Positions 43,274 to 56,032 of a DNA stretch of 64,000 nucleotides are shown in pieces. Position numbers and translations under genes: made by a program. This DNA comes from Taudactylus pleione (taxonomy: Eukaryota > Chordata > Amphibia > Anura > Myobatrachidae), in NCBI GenBank assembly GCA_031769625.1, contig JAUIMM010000115.1, forward strand, positions 15,546,501-15,610,500, in the 5' to 3' direction. The notes under the pieces are model-generated. The model saw nothing but the letters and a program-made list of their open reading frames with translations, did no database searches and was not told where the DNA came from. Positions within the stretch are counted from its first letter, which is position 1, and the number at the start of each line of letters is the position of its first letter.

Positions 43274-44639
43274 CTGAAGTACAGAGAATGAAATTAAAAT
43301 ATTTGTAAATAACATTGCAACATTATAAAGAGGAAAATACAGATGCTAGAAATGATTTAAAAAGATGCCATCATTAAACTAAAAATGTATATATGAAAAG
43401 CAAAACAAAAGTCCTTATGTGCCGTATATGAAACATGGAGAACAAAGAACGAGGAGAGCACATTTGCAAAGTACGTTAAGACAAACTTTACTGTAGATTA
43501 AAATACTCACAATGTAAACACTCATGCGTGTATAGAACCGGCTTATACATGCTCATTTAAGTTACTGTTTTCTGTATATTTAGGGTCAAATTCAATAACT
43601 GAGAAGCTTTGTATTGTGGATCCCCTGTTACAACAATGCGCTACATACGAGCGTATTTTCATCAAGCGTGCTCCCAAACCACGGAAATTCAATCAGAAAT
43701 GATAAGTCATGTAATATGAGGCAAGTGTGCATGAAAAACTGGGGAAATTACACTGCTCAACAACAAAGCAGTAAATAAGATAGCAGGACAGTGAAGAAGT
43801 AAAAGTTTTGGAGGCAGTTAATGCCTCCAAATTTTAAAACTTTTATAAATAATGGAAAAATGACAGCCTGGAAGTGTATTTCAACAAATGTGTAAACAGT
43901 ATTTTGGGGTACATTAAAAAGACTTTACAGTGATTGCTAAATGCGTATATAGACATTTTTATTGAAAAAAAAACAACTCCTATCTGCAATTTCAAAAACC
44001 CTTTACCAATCAATACAACACCACAACATAATTTCCCTATTAAAAAAACATAAATGCATAATATCCATTGGGAAGGATGTACAAAGGGCACTGCAATATG
44101 TCCTGTAATTTTTACATTAATACAATTATTTTTTTCCCTACTTTTCACCTACTCTGTAAGTGCGAACTAAAAGCTGTGTTAACTCCCATCGAAACTCGTG
44201 TTAACTAATGGCGTACTTCTAAATAAACAGCTAACAGTCACTGCCACAACTTTTACTAGGAGTAAAAAAAGTCGTGACATATTTCGCAGTTCATTGAATT
44301 TGGTCCCTTCATTAGATAGGACCTCATTCAGAGATGGACAAAATGCAGATGTTTACGCAGTAGAGCAATTATCGGTGGTCTGCACATGCATCTGAGTCAC
44401 ACTGCGGATGTATCAAGTTTCATTAGTGATGTCACTAGCAGTAAGGATTTATTCGCAAATTTATGTACAGGCAGAGACCGTTTGTTGGTGGCAGCAGAGG
44501 GTGGCGACTCAAAAAATGAAGGGAAGGTGAGGGAGGGGAGGGGCAGGGACAATAGTCTCCTCCATAACAGCTATGAACCATCAAATTATCAAATTTGTCT
44601 GAAACGAAATCTCACGAAAACCACCCAGTAAATTCTAGC

Positions 44640-46280
44640 CCATTTACTAAGCTTAGAAATATGAGACTTAGATTTATCTGTCTTGAACAACAGCCAATGA
44701 CAAAAGGCTGCCAAGAATTCCTGATACTTATCAATATAGGACCACGCTAGATTATTCTTAGGCATATAAAAGTCTATACAGTTAAACCAATCCTTTATTG
44801 GTGGGGGGAGTGGTGGATCTTCACTTAAATGGTATAACTGTCTTGGCTACATTGCTAAGATGCTTAAAAAGCAACTTTTTGAACTGAGAAACATATTTAG
44901 GAGCCAAAACCAGGGTCACTTCGTATATCCTCAATTTTTCCAGGATGGAGTGAGGTCAGAAAACTCCCACCAAATATGTAATAACGTGCCCAGTTATTAA
45001 ATCCTGTATCCAGGATACAATATCTATGGGAATGGAGAAAAGATTTCCTTCTAGCACCGCTCACTGTTTGGCCTTACTGGACCTAGTCCATTCCAAAACA
45101 CTAGTGAGGTGAATTGCCTGGCAGTACAAAAGGAAATTCGGTAATTATAGGCCTCCGTGATGCATTCTTCAAAACAAAACTTCATGGCAGAATTGTGGCC
45201 TTTTCCCTCTCCAGATAAAATATCTGATCATTTTATGCATCTCTTGGAACGGTATGCAGATAGTATAATAATTTAGATAAAACAGTTAATATAATTACAT
45301 TAACTCATCCAAGAAAATATTAACTCTGGCAGTTTTTAAGGTCAGTCCTGGTCTTAGATAAGACTTTTACAAAATTAGCTACATATAAATCCATAGTGAG
45401 TATTAAAGTAATTAATCTGGAGTGACTGCAACTTGAAGGAAAAAGCCTGTTTCAAGCACTTTTTGGTGTTGGCTGACATAAGATTTAATGCTATCAATTC
45501 AATTCTGAAAAATTTAGTTAAAAGTTTGAGAATTTGCTAAAATTATCAAAGATTATACAGGGAAGCGAAACAACTGGGTTTACAATAGTCTGCAACAAAT
45601 CATCTGTAAACAGAGTCAGTTCGTGTTCTGCGTTCCCCACACTAATCCATCCAATATTTGGATTGACTAATGGCAGATGCTAAGGTTTCCATAGAAAGTA
45701 TGAAGATCGTGGGGGATAATGGACACCCATGACGTGTTCTTTTAGAATATGAAAGTGATCTGCTAATGAGCAATTTATCCTAATTCTGGTTGATGATGTT
45801 TTATGTAGACGGATAAAATAATTGCCTAGATATTCCAGTACCCTGTCATGTTTGCCAGCTGAATGTTTTTTCAGCATCCGTTGATAGAAGTACAACTTGT
45901 GTATCAGATCTGGAAGTATGTTCATTAGCCTCTCTACCAGGGACAAAACCGGCCTAATCGAAGTACATCAAATCACCTATGTTTTGAAATGGTTAGAGAG
46001 TATCTTAGCTAACAATTTTATATAAATTTTGAGAAGGTAAATGGGTCAATAGCTTGACCATAGACCTGGGTCCTTCCCCTTCTTAGGAATCACAGTAATG
46101 TGCACTTCAAAGGCTTGAAGGTCAGTCGGCATTCTCCTTTGAATTGCTGTCAGAAGCAGCTTTCTCCTCACACTACGTCTTTTGAGACAAATCTTCTTAA
46201 GTCTTCAATGCACTGTTTGTGTTGACACACTCGAAACATCCAATTTTGCATTTGCCAACCATTCGGAGAGTAATCCCGGA
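44640..46280 (-). pseudogene. Decayed L1-type LINE in CDYL intron
   Basis: The minus strand at 45946-45690 reads ...LEYLGNYFIRLHKTSSTRIRINCSLADHF, the L1 ORF2 segment that precedes GTRQGCPLSP (IxxLYxxPxARVxVNGxxSxxF). The expected GTRQGCPLSP box is broken (HVMGVHYPPRSSYFL). Weak LINE-like text continues down to ~44.64 kb. It is highly diverged and in the same orientation as CDYL. Confidence 0.55.
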
Positions 46281-46635
46281 GATGTCAAGTGACAACTGTT
46301 TAGGCTAATGTACCACAAAAACACTTTCTTTAAGTTGATCTTGGGATATTATCATGTCTCCTTAAATTTGGCAAGTATCCTAGCAACAATAGATTGGATA
46401 CAGCCGATCATTTTAGCATTATGTCTTTCAGATTTCCCTTTTCAGTAAGCATGATCCCCCAAACACAGTTTTCATTGCTGACGCAGGTCAGAGGCTTCAT
46501 TGCTTACGACACATGAAGAGAATGCAGTTCAAATATGTCAAAAATAAAAGAGCGCATAGTGGCTCACATTCTGATTGGTCAACTGATGGCGGCACCTGAT
46601 GGATTTCACACCCTGGTGCAAAAAATAACCTCAAT

Positions 46636-47453
46636 GAGGGGAATTCAATTAGAGGCGAAAAGTTGGAAAGTTTTCGCCTCATTCACCTGTTTCAGAGGCG
46701 AATTCATTCTGTGCGCGTCCCCGCTTTTCGCCTAATTCAATTGCAAAACAGGCGAAAACGGAAATAGGTGAATGTGGAACAAGCGAAAAGTAATGAAAGA
46801 ATTGGGGAAATCAGTCTGTACCCCAGAAAATGATACACTAACATAGGGCTATTAGTACACATCTATATTGATTTCCTATTAAAGCTATTTTGGGTACTTA
46901 AGTTGTGTAAATTGCTTGCTATTAGCGTCTTTGCATAAGTGGTGAAGAATGGCATAAAGCAGTATTTTTTGGTGATAAGTAGTCCAGTCAAATTTGGGGT
47001 ACTTGAAAATGGGTGCTAGCATATTTTTATGTCTCTAAAGTTAACTTTTTAAAAACATGAAAAATCCACCTGCTGCAAGCACCTGCAATCCCAAAAACAC
47101 CTGACCCATACTTGGGGACCCCCAAGAAGTCTATTTCGCTACTTTTTATGTTTGTCCCCCCACTTTTTACATTTTCACCCCAAAAATGGCATGTCTTTTT
47201 TGGGGCGTTCTTAGGTTGTTTTTTTTTTGCAGATTTGTCCTTTGGGGGCCTGTCCCAAGGGTTCTGAGTCATTTCCCCACATTTGCACCCCAAAATAAAG
47301 ATTTTGCACTTCTTTTCATCTGCTATTGATTGGAGAATCTTTTTAGCCGCATTCAATGCATCAAGTTTCTGCTTAGGCAAAATTGTCCTGGAAGTGAATT
47401 AGGCGAAAAGTTTTGAGGCAAAATTTTCGCAAAACAACTGGCGAATCCCCCCT
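46636..47453. mobile_element. MITE of the ATTCAATT family in CDYL intron
   Basis: Left end gaggggaattcaattagag and right complement aggggggattcgcc, with many gcgaaaa/ttttcgcc blocks near both ends. The interior has gtacttgaaaatgggtgcta, cacctgcaatcccaaaaaca and ttggggacccccaag, as in the copies at 6.86 and 14.3 kb. The target duplication is unclear (aat / ata). Confidence 0.7.
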
Positions 47454-48011
47454 ATAGTGTTTGTTTCAACACAGTTTTCTGGCTGTTATTTTTCAATTAC
47501 TTTATATATAAAATCAAGAGACCTAGCTATAATATCTGATGAAATTCCCTACAATATATTACAGTATAACTCAAAGGCCTCAAGCCACAACAAATGCTGA
47601 AAGCACTAGTGATGCAAGACATTTGGTCACCATTGTATATGTGTATCTATATCTATATGAACATCATGCATCACTCATATATATATTTTTAACATAAAGA
47701 CAAATAATATAACAAACATTTTGTAGCGCATCTTCAAGTTTGCCTTAAGCCACTTTACCACTGTGATGTTGGACAACTTTCTAATTAACCTTGGATACAG
47801 ATGACAAAAGGATAACTAAGAGTATGCAAAAAGAACTGCCATAAAAATTAAATAACTAAAACAGCATTTATAAAAGTTTGACAATGGTAATTCACTTATT
47901 TTCAGTGAAATCTATTAACATGAAAATGTTATTTTGCTACATGCTTATACAGCTTTGGGGACCTTAAGTTCATATTTTTCAAAGCTCAAAAAATTTAAAA
48001 ACTCAACTTAC

Positions 48012-48222
48012 CGATGCAAGGCCCATTATTTTAGGAAACAACAATGATGAACAGCCATCCGGGCTCTGTCCAAAAGTAGTGTAAGGTGTCTGAAACCAAG
48101 CTTTTTCATTTGCCCAGATAACATCACAAAGAGGCAATATGGATGCTCCAAGTCCAATTGCAGGTCCATTTACAGCTACGATAATTGGTTTCTTAAACTG
48201 AATAAAAGTATTCACAAACATC
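48012..48222 (-). CDS. CDYL: CDYL exon, CoA-pocket region of crotonase domain
   Basis: 211 bp: one base completing an Arg codon from the previous exon, then 70 codons. It contains KKPIIVAVNGPAIGLGASIL, the crotonase oxyanion-hole segment (family KPxIAAVxGxAxGGGxxL), and WFQTPYTTFGQSPDGCSS, where catalytic hydratases carry a glutamate. CDY-family proteins differ there, yet CDYL has been reported to hydrate crotonyl-CoA and so lower histone crotonylation, besides acting as a corepressor (established knowledge). Acceptor TTTAG/GATG, donor GCATCG/GTAAGT. Relative to mammals, SSLLFPKIMGLAS carries several changes in a normally conserved segment. Confidence 0.97.
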
Positions 48223-48939
48223 CTAAAGAGTAAATATAGACAATAAGTATTAAAGCAATGGAATATCAACCAGTATTGAAAAATAGTGCTTTAAGATATG
48301 TAGAATGGTAAATATGTGTTGACATTAATTTGTTTATGTAAAGTTTCACTTTTTAGTTCTGATTTTTAGAGAATGTAGACATTAAGAGAAAGAAAATTGG
48401 ACATTCAAAACAATAAAAAAAAATATAAGACTACAAACTAGGGGGGATATATTAATGTAGCTTGTCAAACAATAAAAAATGATGCATATGCCTGTTCTCA
48501 AATTAAAATATGTAGTTGAAGTTTCCACAATTTTATAATCTATTGCAGTTAATGTTCGTGCAATTAAAGTAATTGTTTTTCCTAACAATGGACAAAAAAT
48601 ATGGAATATTTTCATCCTAGTTCCCTATATAATAATAATATTCATAAAATGTAAATCTAGTATGCTACCAGAAAATGGTACATATAGTGAGCATACAGAA
48701 TTTGATTTGATCTGTTTCATTGTTACACCCTCCCCACGTCTGCAAATGCTGAGAGTCTGAGAGCCATACTTGTTTTACCTCCAGAATGATTTTGAAAAGG
48801 AGATCAAAAGTCATTATCAGATTAATGCTAAAATGTTACATTTAAATAAAAAAATATGTTGGATTGTTGTTTTAACTTGAACCATTGTTCACACCTAGTG
48901 ATGTGGGATGCAAGAGGGATAGAAAAGAATCATACATAC

Positions 48940-49112
48940 CTAATTGCATCAGCCATTTTAGTACTTTCCCTTTTTCGATCATCTGTCAGGCGTCTTATAA
49001 AATAAATAAAATCAAGACCACAACAAAACACACTCCCAACTGCACTGAAAAGAACTAGCTTGCTGTCATCTGCAGCTGCTGTAGCTAGTGCACCCTGGAC
49101 TTCCTTCATTAC
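48940..49112 (-). CDS. CDYL: CDYL exon, start of crotonase domain
   Basis: 173 bp, starting phase 0 and ending two bases into an Arg codon. It reads VMKEVQGALATAAADDSKLV, then SAVGSVFCCGLDF, the segment equivalent to the GxGxxFCAGxDL motif of enoyl-CoA hydratases that binds acyl-CoA, followed by IYFIRRLTDDRKRESTKM. Acceptor TTTGTAG/GTAATG, donor ATTAG/GTATGT. Introns on either side are 3,461 and 717 bp. Confidence 0.97.
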
Positions 49113-51432
49113 CTACAAAAAAAAAAAAAAAAAATGAAATAGGAGAAAACATAATATACAGAAACATACTACTGATATAATGGGAAATACACATTTCCTT
49201 TCAAAAGGCCATTCCCACTTAAATTATTAAACTCCTATTTACCATACTATTACTTTCATATTGGTTTCTTTCCTCTATTGCCCAAATGTTAATTTATAGT
49301 GGAAAACCAATTTAATAAAGTTGCCTTCAAAGGCAAACATAAAAAAAGTTTTAACATATCTTTGTAGCAAAACCACAGTAACAGAACTCTTCAGAAATTA
49401 AATTTGGTTATCACACATGCAAAATAACACTAATGAAATATACATGATCAATGATCAATTTATTGTAATTATTTGGAGTATATAGCTTCCAATATGAAAT
49501 ATATAGAAATAAAAAAAAAATGCCAAAAGTATACCCAAAGAAATGCTACATTACAGTGACTGAATAAATATACTGCATGTCCATGTTAAAAGGGACATAA
49601 TCAAAACTGTATAAATGTATATAAAATGTATAGGAGTTCTATATCTGTAATTACTGGTTGCTTTATGGATGCAATACTAAGTTTCAACTGTTGCCTTTTT
49701 CCCCCACTGCCAAGTTACCAAATTTGCATTCTTGCTAATTAACAAAATCTTGTAAAAAGCATAATTAGCCTGAACCAGGCCAATGCTAGATGGAGGGGCA
49801 GCGGGCATTATTTTTTTTGTTTTACTTAATAACACCCTTTTGTCCAATGTTGAGAATTAGACCAAACACTGAATATCAATTAGTGAGATTAAGAATACTC
49901 TTAACAAATCAAGTTTGCTTCATAAAAACCGTTTTGTTCAGTCTTTATCAATCTATAGAATTCAAATTATATTTAGTAAACCAAGTAAATTTCAAGACAA
50001 AAAAAGGAACTAACAAGTGGTACTGATTCAGGTGCTGCGTAAGGTAATATTTCTAAAGCTGCTGTTAATAGTGAGGCTAGTCAACCTCAGTTAGGTATAA
50101 CTCAATAACTTCATCCACAAAGGTCCATCTCCTCTAAGGGACTATCTACATGCAGGACAATTTCTGCTAAAGACCCCTCAAATACCTGGATCATAGTGGT
50201 AACTAAAATGAGACTGCTTGGTATCATTGCTACATAATATCTGTGTGACATCAACCAACCAATTCCAGCATTCTAAAAGGCTATATTAAGAACAGGTCTC
50301 TCACACTATATGTATATTGTCCCATATGCATATTATTATTGCTTTTATCAAATTATGTGTATGGTGTTATTTTTCATGTCAAATATGGCTATATGATTGC
50401 AAGAAATTATATTTTTTATTTAATATTACATTTTTATTATTCAATTCATTCCATTTTATATATGCATTTTTACATGTTACTTTATAGCGCTTTTTAAATA
50501 GCTTTTTTAATAATTTCAAGACAGTATTTTTTAATATAGAGGGCGGTGAGCTAAAACATTACTCTACATAAATATATTGAAGATCAAATCTAGTTTCTAT
50601 TTTAATAAATATATACTAACATACTAAAAAAAAGCAGATGTGTGTCCATCTAATAAGTTTGGGATCTCTTATCTGAAAATCAATTGTCTATAAACTTTCA
50701 GAAAACCAGTAAGAATAAAAAAATTAAAACAATAATGTGATCTTAACTTGTGCACAGAAACAGTCACCAAAAGTTTCTTCCTATTGTTACTATATAAGGG
50801 GTTCTATATCAGTATTGAGAAATGCTAAGTTACTGTATAAATATATATATAGATATAACATTCACACAATAGAACATCTGTCACACAGCTAAGCTAATGA
50901 CATGACCTCCTGACCTACAGTGTTTAAATGCAAATTGTAAAGTGAAGAGTAACTAGTGTGAATCAAAAATGCTGCTGTTGTGGTTCAGTGCATATTTTGC
51001 ACCTAATCTAATTCAGACATTAATTTGTCTTGTGCAAGTCAGATATTTAAAGTATATGAATGCATGCGAGGGCTTTAACCTGAAGGCAAAGTTACCATGG
51101 GGGAAGTGTATCAATCCTTGGAGAGAGATAAAGTGTAGAAGTTGGGAAAAGCAACAAACATGCTTCTAATGGTCATTTATCTAGCACAGTTTTTAAAATG
51201 AGTTAGTAGCTAGTTGCTTGCTTTGGGAAACTACTCCACTTTATCTCTCTCCACGCCTTGATACATCTCTGAGTAATACAGTCAAATTGTTTTCGGTAAT
51301 TATGACATTTATAATTTTACAAAAAATTACTATTTTACTGAGATACACCAGATTTTTAGGGTAATGCATCATTCAAAATTTGAATACAAGTACACACATA
51401 TTAGCCATGCGCAATATGGTTATACTGTATGG

Positions 51433-51594
51433 CAGAGTTTCCCACACTCTGCCATTACAGTCCAGTTCTTAAGGATATCCATGCTTGAGTCCAGATGCTT
51501 AAACCAATTGACTAAGGTACTAATTAAGTCACCTTTGTTCAAGCATGGATATCCTTAAAACCTGGACTATAATGGCGGTGTTTGGGAACTTCTG
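51433..51594. mobile_element. Palindromic hAT MITE, 8 bp duplication
   Basis: Flanked by ctgtatgg and ctgtttgg (51425-51432 and 51595-51602; 7 of 8 identical). Ends cagagtttccc and, from the right, cagaagttccc. The arms share atccatgcttga / tcaagcatggat. Same family as 26463-26635. Confidence 0.85.
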
Positions 51595-51659
51595 CTGTTT
51601 GGCATTATATCTGGTACTGAAAACCCCGTCTTTTTATTAGTGTATACCCTACCAACATC

Positions 51660-51925
51660 TAACCTAACCACACAATTGCACCCTCATAACTGTCCAAATT
51701 TTCGCTGTGAACCATATTCACTCTTCTAGTTCCAATTATATCCTCTTCAAATTGAAATGTAAGCTCTCCCATGAGCATCGTCCTCTTTACTCTATGATTT
51801 TATGTCTGCATTTATTTTGTCTACCTTACATGTCTATGTTTTATGTATGTCCTGTTTATCACACTATCCAATGCGGTTAGCACTGCAGTGCCCTACAAAT
51901 CAATGATAATAATAATAGTAATATT
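51660..51925. repeat. Frog-type interspersed repeat, 3' portion
   Basis: Contains aaatgtaagctctcccatgagcatcgtcctc and cggttagcactgcagtgccctacaaatcaatgataataataat, the layout of a repeat common in amphibian genomes (knowledge-based). Ends in a degenerate taa run. Confidence 0.45.
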
Positions 51926-52573
51926 TTCAACAATGTATGCAAAAAAACTGGTTCTGCACAGTAAGCCAAAAGATTACATATCAAGTGAATGTTACCAGTA
52001 TTTTGTATGAAAGGATTAGGTTTGCAGGGCAATGCTATTTTATTTATAACAAGAGCATATGTAAATAACTCCAGTGTTCAGAAAGGTTTATCATATTTAG
52101 ATAGCAGTAAAATATTTGAGAACAAAGATAAACAGAAACATTTGTAGCCATTATATGGAGGTCTTCGTGTGACGCGTTTTACAGTGAATCGACAATTACT
52201 GTATAAAAGCAGCACTACAGGTCACACCATTTTCAGTTTGCTTATTAACCACCTTGATGTGGGCACTGATAATATTGCAAACAAAAAATATATATAAGTA
52301 GGAACATGATATGTTTTTGCAAAAAAAATAAGTAGGAAAAAGTGCGTTCTCCACATTGAGGTGGATGGCAATGAATATTGGTTTGCAAAGGTAATGAATG
52401 TCTGATATTTAAATAAATAACGTACCCCTCTTATTATATATTCGAATGTTAGATTACACTGCTTGAATATTAAACATAGGGCATGCACAAACCATAAAAC
52501 TTAAAAATATAATTAAATCCAGTTATGTTAAAAGACCGAAATTACACTTAAATAATTTATCAATAACACTGAC

Positions 52574-52827
52574 CTCTGGATTCAATGAATTATTCTCAGA
52601 TGATTTTGTGGAAAGTAAAATGTGTGTGAATCCATCCTGTTTTCGCACAACAATATCTCTGTAGCGGTAAGCACTTTCAGTTTGTCTTACACTGAATCGT
52701 AGCCTTTTATCAAAAGATTGGTCTCTTCTCTCATCAATAAACCTCCGCTTGCCTGTTACTCCTGCTACAGATGTCTGTATATTGCTGGTACCATTTGCAG
52801 TTAATGCCTGCATGAATGTAGACGTGC
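52574..52827 (-). CDS. CDYL: CDYL exon, linker and entry to crotonase domain
   Basis: 254 bp: two bases (GC) completing a codon from an upstream exon outside this window (Gly if the preceding base is G), then 84 codons. It reads TSTFMQALTANGTSNIQTSV, a basic stretch (KRRFIDERRD), then RLRFSVRQTESAYRYRD and GFTHILLSTKSSENNSL, typical of CDYL just before the hydratase fold. Acceptor TTTGCAG/GC, donor CAGAG/GTCAGT. The chromodomain exons, which bind methylated H3K9/H3K27 in the family, are not in the window, so the upstream intron exceeds 11 kb. The in-frame Met is internal, not a start. Confidence 0.97.
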
Positions 52828-53153
52828 CTGCAAATAGTTAAAAATGTTATACTTGGTTATGTTTCATTAATAAGGTTGCAAAATTTTATATTGCAAATAT
52901 CCTAGGTATGTCTAGGGAGATAAAGCATTTGCATTCCTAATATATACCAATTGCAGTCACATGAGTTGTATGTAAGAAACAGTTGCATTCAGGGTTACTA
53001 GTTATTGTGGGAATGAAAAACATTCCTGGTCACTAAATAAGTTTAAAGTCAAGGTATTGCTTGCACTATACGAGCATTTCACATATGGCGCCTTATTGCT
53101 CTTTGACTACCTAAGGAAATAAATATTAATCTAGCCAACACAAACTGTTGTCC
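52828..53153 (-). other. CDYL upstream intron, unannotated stretch
   Basis: AT-rich intron sequence between the first visible CDYL exon and the MITE cluster; nothing recognised. Confidence 0.6.
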
Positions 53154-53524
53154 CAGGGGTGTTTCTAGAGAGGAGGAGGCCCGTGTGCAGTATCCAACAT
53201 GAGCCCCTCTTCTCCGCCCGGCAGCACACTGGGCTGTGCACGGCAAGCGCCGAAGTTATAGACTCTGGGCACTAGAGTGTACCCAGAGTCTATAATGTAT
53301 GCACAGGTCACCGGGAAAATGGCCGCGGCGGCCATTTTCCCTGTACTGCGCATACGACGGGAAAATGGCTGCAGCGGCCATTTTACAGTCGTTTTACAGC
53401 GCCGGACCCCTGCGCCGGCGTGGGACTTCGGAGAGGTAAGTAATATTATTGGTGCAGGGTAGCCCCCCTGGACCCAGGAGCCCGTGTTCCCCGCACACCC
53501 TGCACCCATTATAGATACGCCAGT
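53154..53524. mobile_element. Probable hAT-type MITE
   Basis: Flanked by the direct repeat gttgtcc (53147-53153 and 53525-53531). Ends caggggtgtttcta and, from the right, cactggcgtatcta are similar. The interior has a palindrome around acccagagtctata / tatagactctggg and two copies of cgggaaaatggc. Confidence 0.65.
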
Positions 53525-53644
53525 GTTGTCCTAATCTACCAGAGCTGCCAATGTTTTTAATATAATTTCAAGAGACACAACACAGTGTTCCTTTTCAAGA
53601 GCTTCACACGCAGTTCTTGGCTCCACAATAGGGCTGTACATTAT

Positions 53645-54115
53645 GGGCCTGATTCAGCTGAACGCAGATTCCTGATGGTCGGTAATCTGTGCAGGAGCCG
53701 GACCCATACTGCGCATGTGCATTATGGGTCCTGTGTGATTGCACGCATACTGGCAGCAGACTGTCAGTGATTGACAGTCAACTGCCATTTGCGGACGGTG
53801 ACAGCCTCAGTTTTCCAAAACGGAGGCGTGTCGCTGCCGTTGGGGGCGGGAAAGAGGCAAGGATCTCCGTCGGCTGACAGCGGTTACCTGGCCTCTTCCT
53901 CTCATCTGCGGCGGCCGGCTTGTATGAGCCCATGTGTCACATAGCCATCTGATGTTCTCGCAGATTATCCGGTGCTGCGTTGTACAATGCAGCTCAGATA
54001 AGTAATGCATGCAGGAGGAGTGATGCCTTCTGCTGTATTACCATAATTGCAAGGACGGAATTGCAAAGTTGCTTGCGTTCAGCTTTGCACTTTCGTCCTA
54101 AGCTGAATCAGGTCC
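53645..54115. mobile_element. Harbinger MITE, TAT duplication (first of three in a row)
   Basis: Ends gggcctgattcag and, from the right, ggacctgattcag, flanked by tat (53642-53644 and 54116-54118). Shares the terminal 13 bp with the large element at 54990. The interior has shorter palindromes (gactgtcagtgattgacagtc). Confidence 0.88.
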
Positions 54116-54118
54116 TAT

Positions 54119-54971
54119 GGGCGTAATTCAGAGTCAGTGTTTGAGTCTTATGTAGCGTTCCCGGTAGGCTGTTTTAGCGGGGCGCGGCGCCCTGCCCTCC
54201 TTCTGGAAGGCAAAAAGCGCCCTGCCCTCCAGAAGGAGGGCAAAAAGCGCCCTGCCCTAACAGCCTGCGGGAGCCGTGTTCACCCGCGGGTCGCAGTGTC
54301 CCGCGGGTGAAGAAATGTTCGGTGACCCGGTCACCGCCGGAGAATAGACGCCGGGCGCATGCGCCCGGCATCTATGCTCCCTGTCTGCAGGGCTTGGGGG
54401 CTGCCCGGCGTGTCCGTAAGTGCTGGGCACGCCCCCAAGAGTGGCGAAAAGGGGACGCGTCTTATAGACATGCCCCCTTTTCGATGACCACGCCCCCTTC
54501 TCGGTCGCGCACGCACGAAAGTGCCCTCTCTAGCTCCGGTGCCCTGCCTCACGCCGGAGCTAGAGTGAACGCTATTATGCCACAGTCACGTATGTGACTT
54601 TATATGAATACTAGTATAAGTACTTTGTCCGTCTTTAGACGCAACAATCCCACTTGGTGCATCTTTAAAAACAACCATCGGACGCACCAGCCACATGCTA
54701 GGTGCAGATTATCTATCAGAGTATGGCCTCCAATGTGAGCGTTAAGTGCCCAAGTTCACAGACAGTTATGCGACACGCCCGTAACACGCCCATTAGACAG
54801 TGCATGCCTGTGCATATGAATGGCCACCTACCAGTCACACCCAATACAATTCCAAAATATTTTTGAGATCAAGCATCTCAATTGGAACACGTGTTTTGCG
54901 GCTTTTTATCTACTTTGGTGCATGCGCAATTGCATAAATATTGCCACTGCATGTGATTCAGAATCAGGCCC
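54119..54971. mobile_element. Harbinger MITE, TAT duplication (second of three)
   Basis: Starts gggcgtaattcag immediately after the TAT that closes the previous element and ends (from the right) gggcctgattctg before tat (54972-54974). It contains gccctgccctcc repeats, ggcgcatgcgcc and a ctagctccgg/ccggagctag palindrome. The match between its ends is weaker than for the others. Confidence 0.7.
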
Positions 54972-54989
54972 TATATTTGCACAGACATA

Positions 54990-55015
54990 GGCCCTCATTC
55001 AGAGCCACTCGCAAA
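54990..55015. repeat. Left terminal inverted repeat of Harbinger element
   Basis: Begins ggccctcattcagagccact; pairs with 62587-62612 with three mismatches in the first 25 bases. The same first 13 bp end the short elements at 19.7, 24.1, 28.4, 36.3, 38.1 and 53.6 kb. Confidence 0.88.
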
Positions 55016-56032
55016 CAGCAGTATGCTCGTTGCGTTCCGATGTTGAATAACCGCGCATGCGTCGGTGTAACACTGCGCATGTGCGTACGGCAGATTGCGA
55101 GTTTTTTTGGTCTCGTTCGTCAAATAGCGTACAGGAAGTGACATGTCAAATGTGATTGACAGAACAGGGCGTTTTTGGGTGTTGACGGGGGTGGAGATGG
55201 AAAAACGCAGGCGTGGCGAAGGCGTTTTTGGGGCGTACATACATTAGCAGATGCGAGCGTAAAATGTGTTCGGACCGACTCGTACGTCACTGGATGATCC
55301 TCTTTCCCTTCAAAATGCTCGCACAGCTTAGGGTCTGGATTACTCGACCACATTGGCGATGGCCTTCTCCTCCGTCCCGGGACTCCACGATGTTGTTGCG
55401 ATTAATCGCGGGAGGGCTGAAAAGCAATTAGTGTTGGATTGAAAACCGGCTTGGTATGTGTTTTGAAATCAGTTTTTTGGGATAGCACAAAACCGTACGC
55501 AGGTGGAACTCAGAGCTGCTAATGTCAGGATGACACAATCAATTTGCGTACATTTGTGGGGGTTTATTTTGCCCTCAATTTGGTGGTTAGGGCCTATTGT
55601 AACAATAATGTCATCATGTTTTAATTTTCGCACCATTTTATTTTTGCCTCTTGAATTTGCCTCGTTATATGATTTTTTAAACGTTCCTTAAAGAGCCCAT
55701 TTCTTTTTTTTTAATTTTTCTTGTTTTTTGCCAGTTTTTGCCTTTTGGTCCAGGATTAAATGTAACCCATTTGTACAATAATTTCACAATCCAATGTCAG
55801 ATTTTTTGTTTCAATTTATTGCTCAAACAAAAAAATAAAAAATTAAAATATTGGGGACATCTTTTTTTGCCAAAGATATGTCCCAAAATCAAACAAATTG
55901 GCCCAACATAACTGTTGACATAAACATACATCCAAAATTTAAAAACATTTCACAAGAAAGGAGAGGGAAGTTTTGACCAGAAAGGAATATGAGCCAAGCA
56001 CAGAAGGATTGTGGGAAAAGTCACCATTGCTG

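Larger units (their letters stand above)
43274..48011 (-). other. CDYL intron, repeat-rich
   Basis: 4,738 bp. Contains a decayed LINE (44.64-46.28 kb) and a MITE (46.64-47.45 kb). The sequence 43.3-44.6 kb shows no recognised feature. Confidence 0.9.
49113..52573 (-). other. CDYL intron
   Basis: 3,461 bp, AT-rich. Only the repeats at 51.43-51.93 kb are recognised. A small inverted pair (cttggagagagataaagtg at 51117 and cactttatctctctccacgc at 51238) suggests another short MITE, about 51095-51275. Confidence 0.85.

Noticed and set aside
52523..52813. CDYL translation start at the Met in the exon
   Set aside because: The conserved coding sequence continues upstream to a good acceptor at 52827, so the Met is internal.
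42878..52827. Assignment to CDYL2 instead of CDYL
   Set aside because: The C-terminal KYLQRKIDEF and the linker text before the crotonase fold match CDYL as known; CDYL2 has a different tail.
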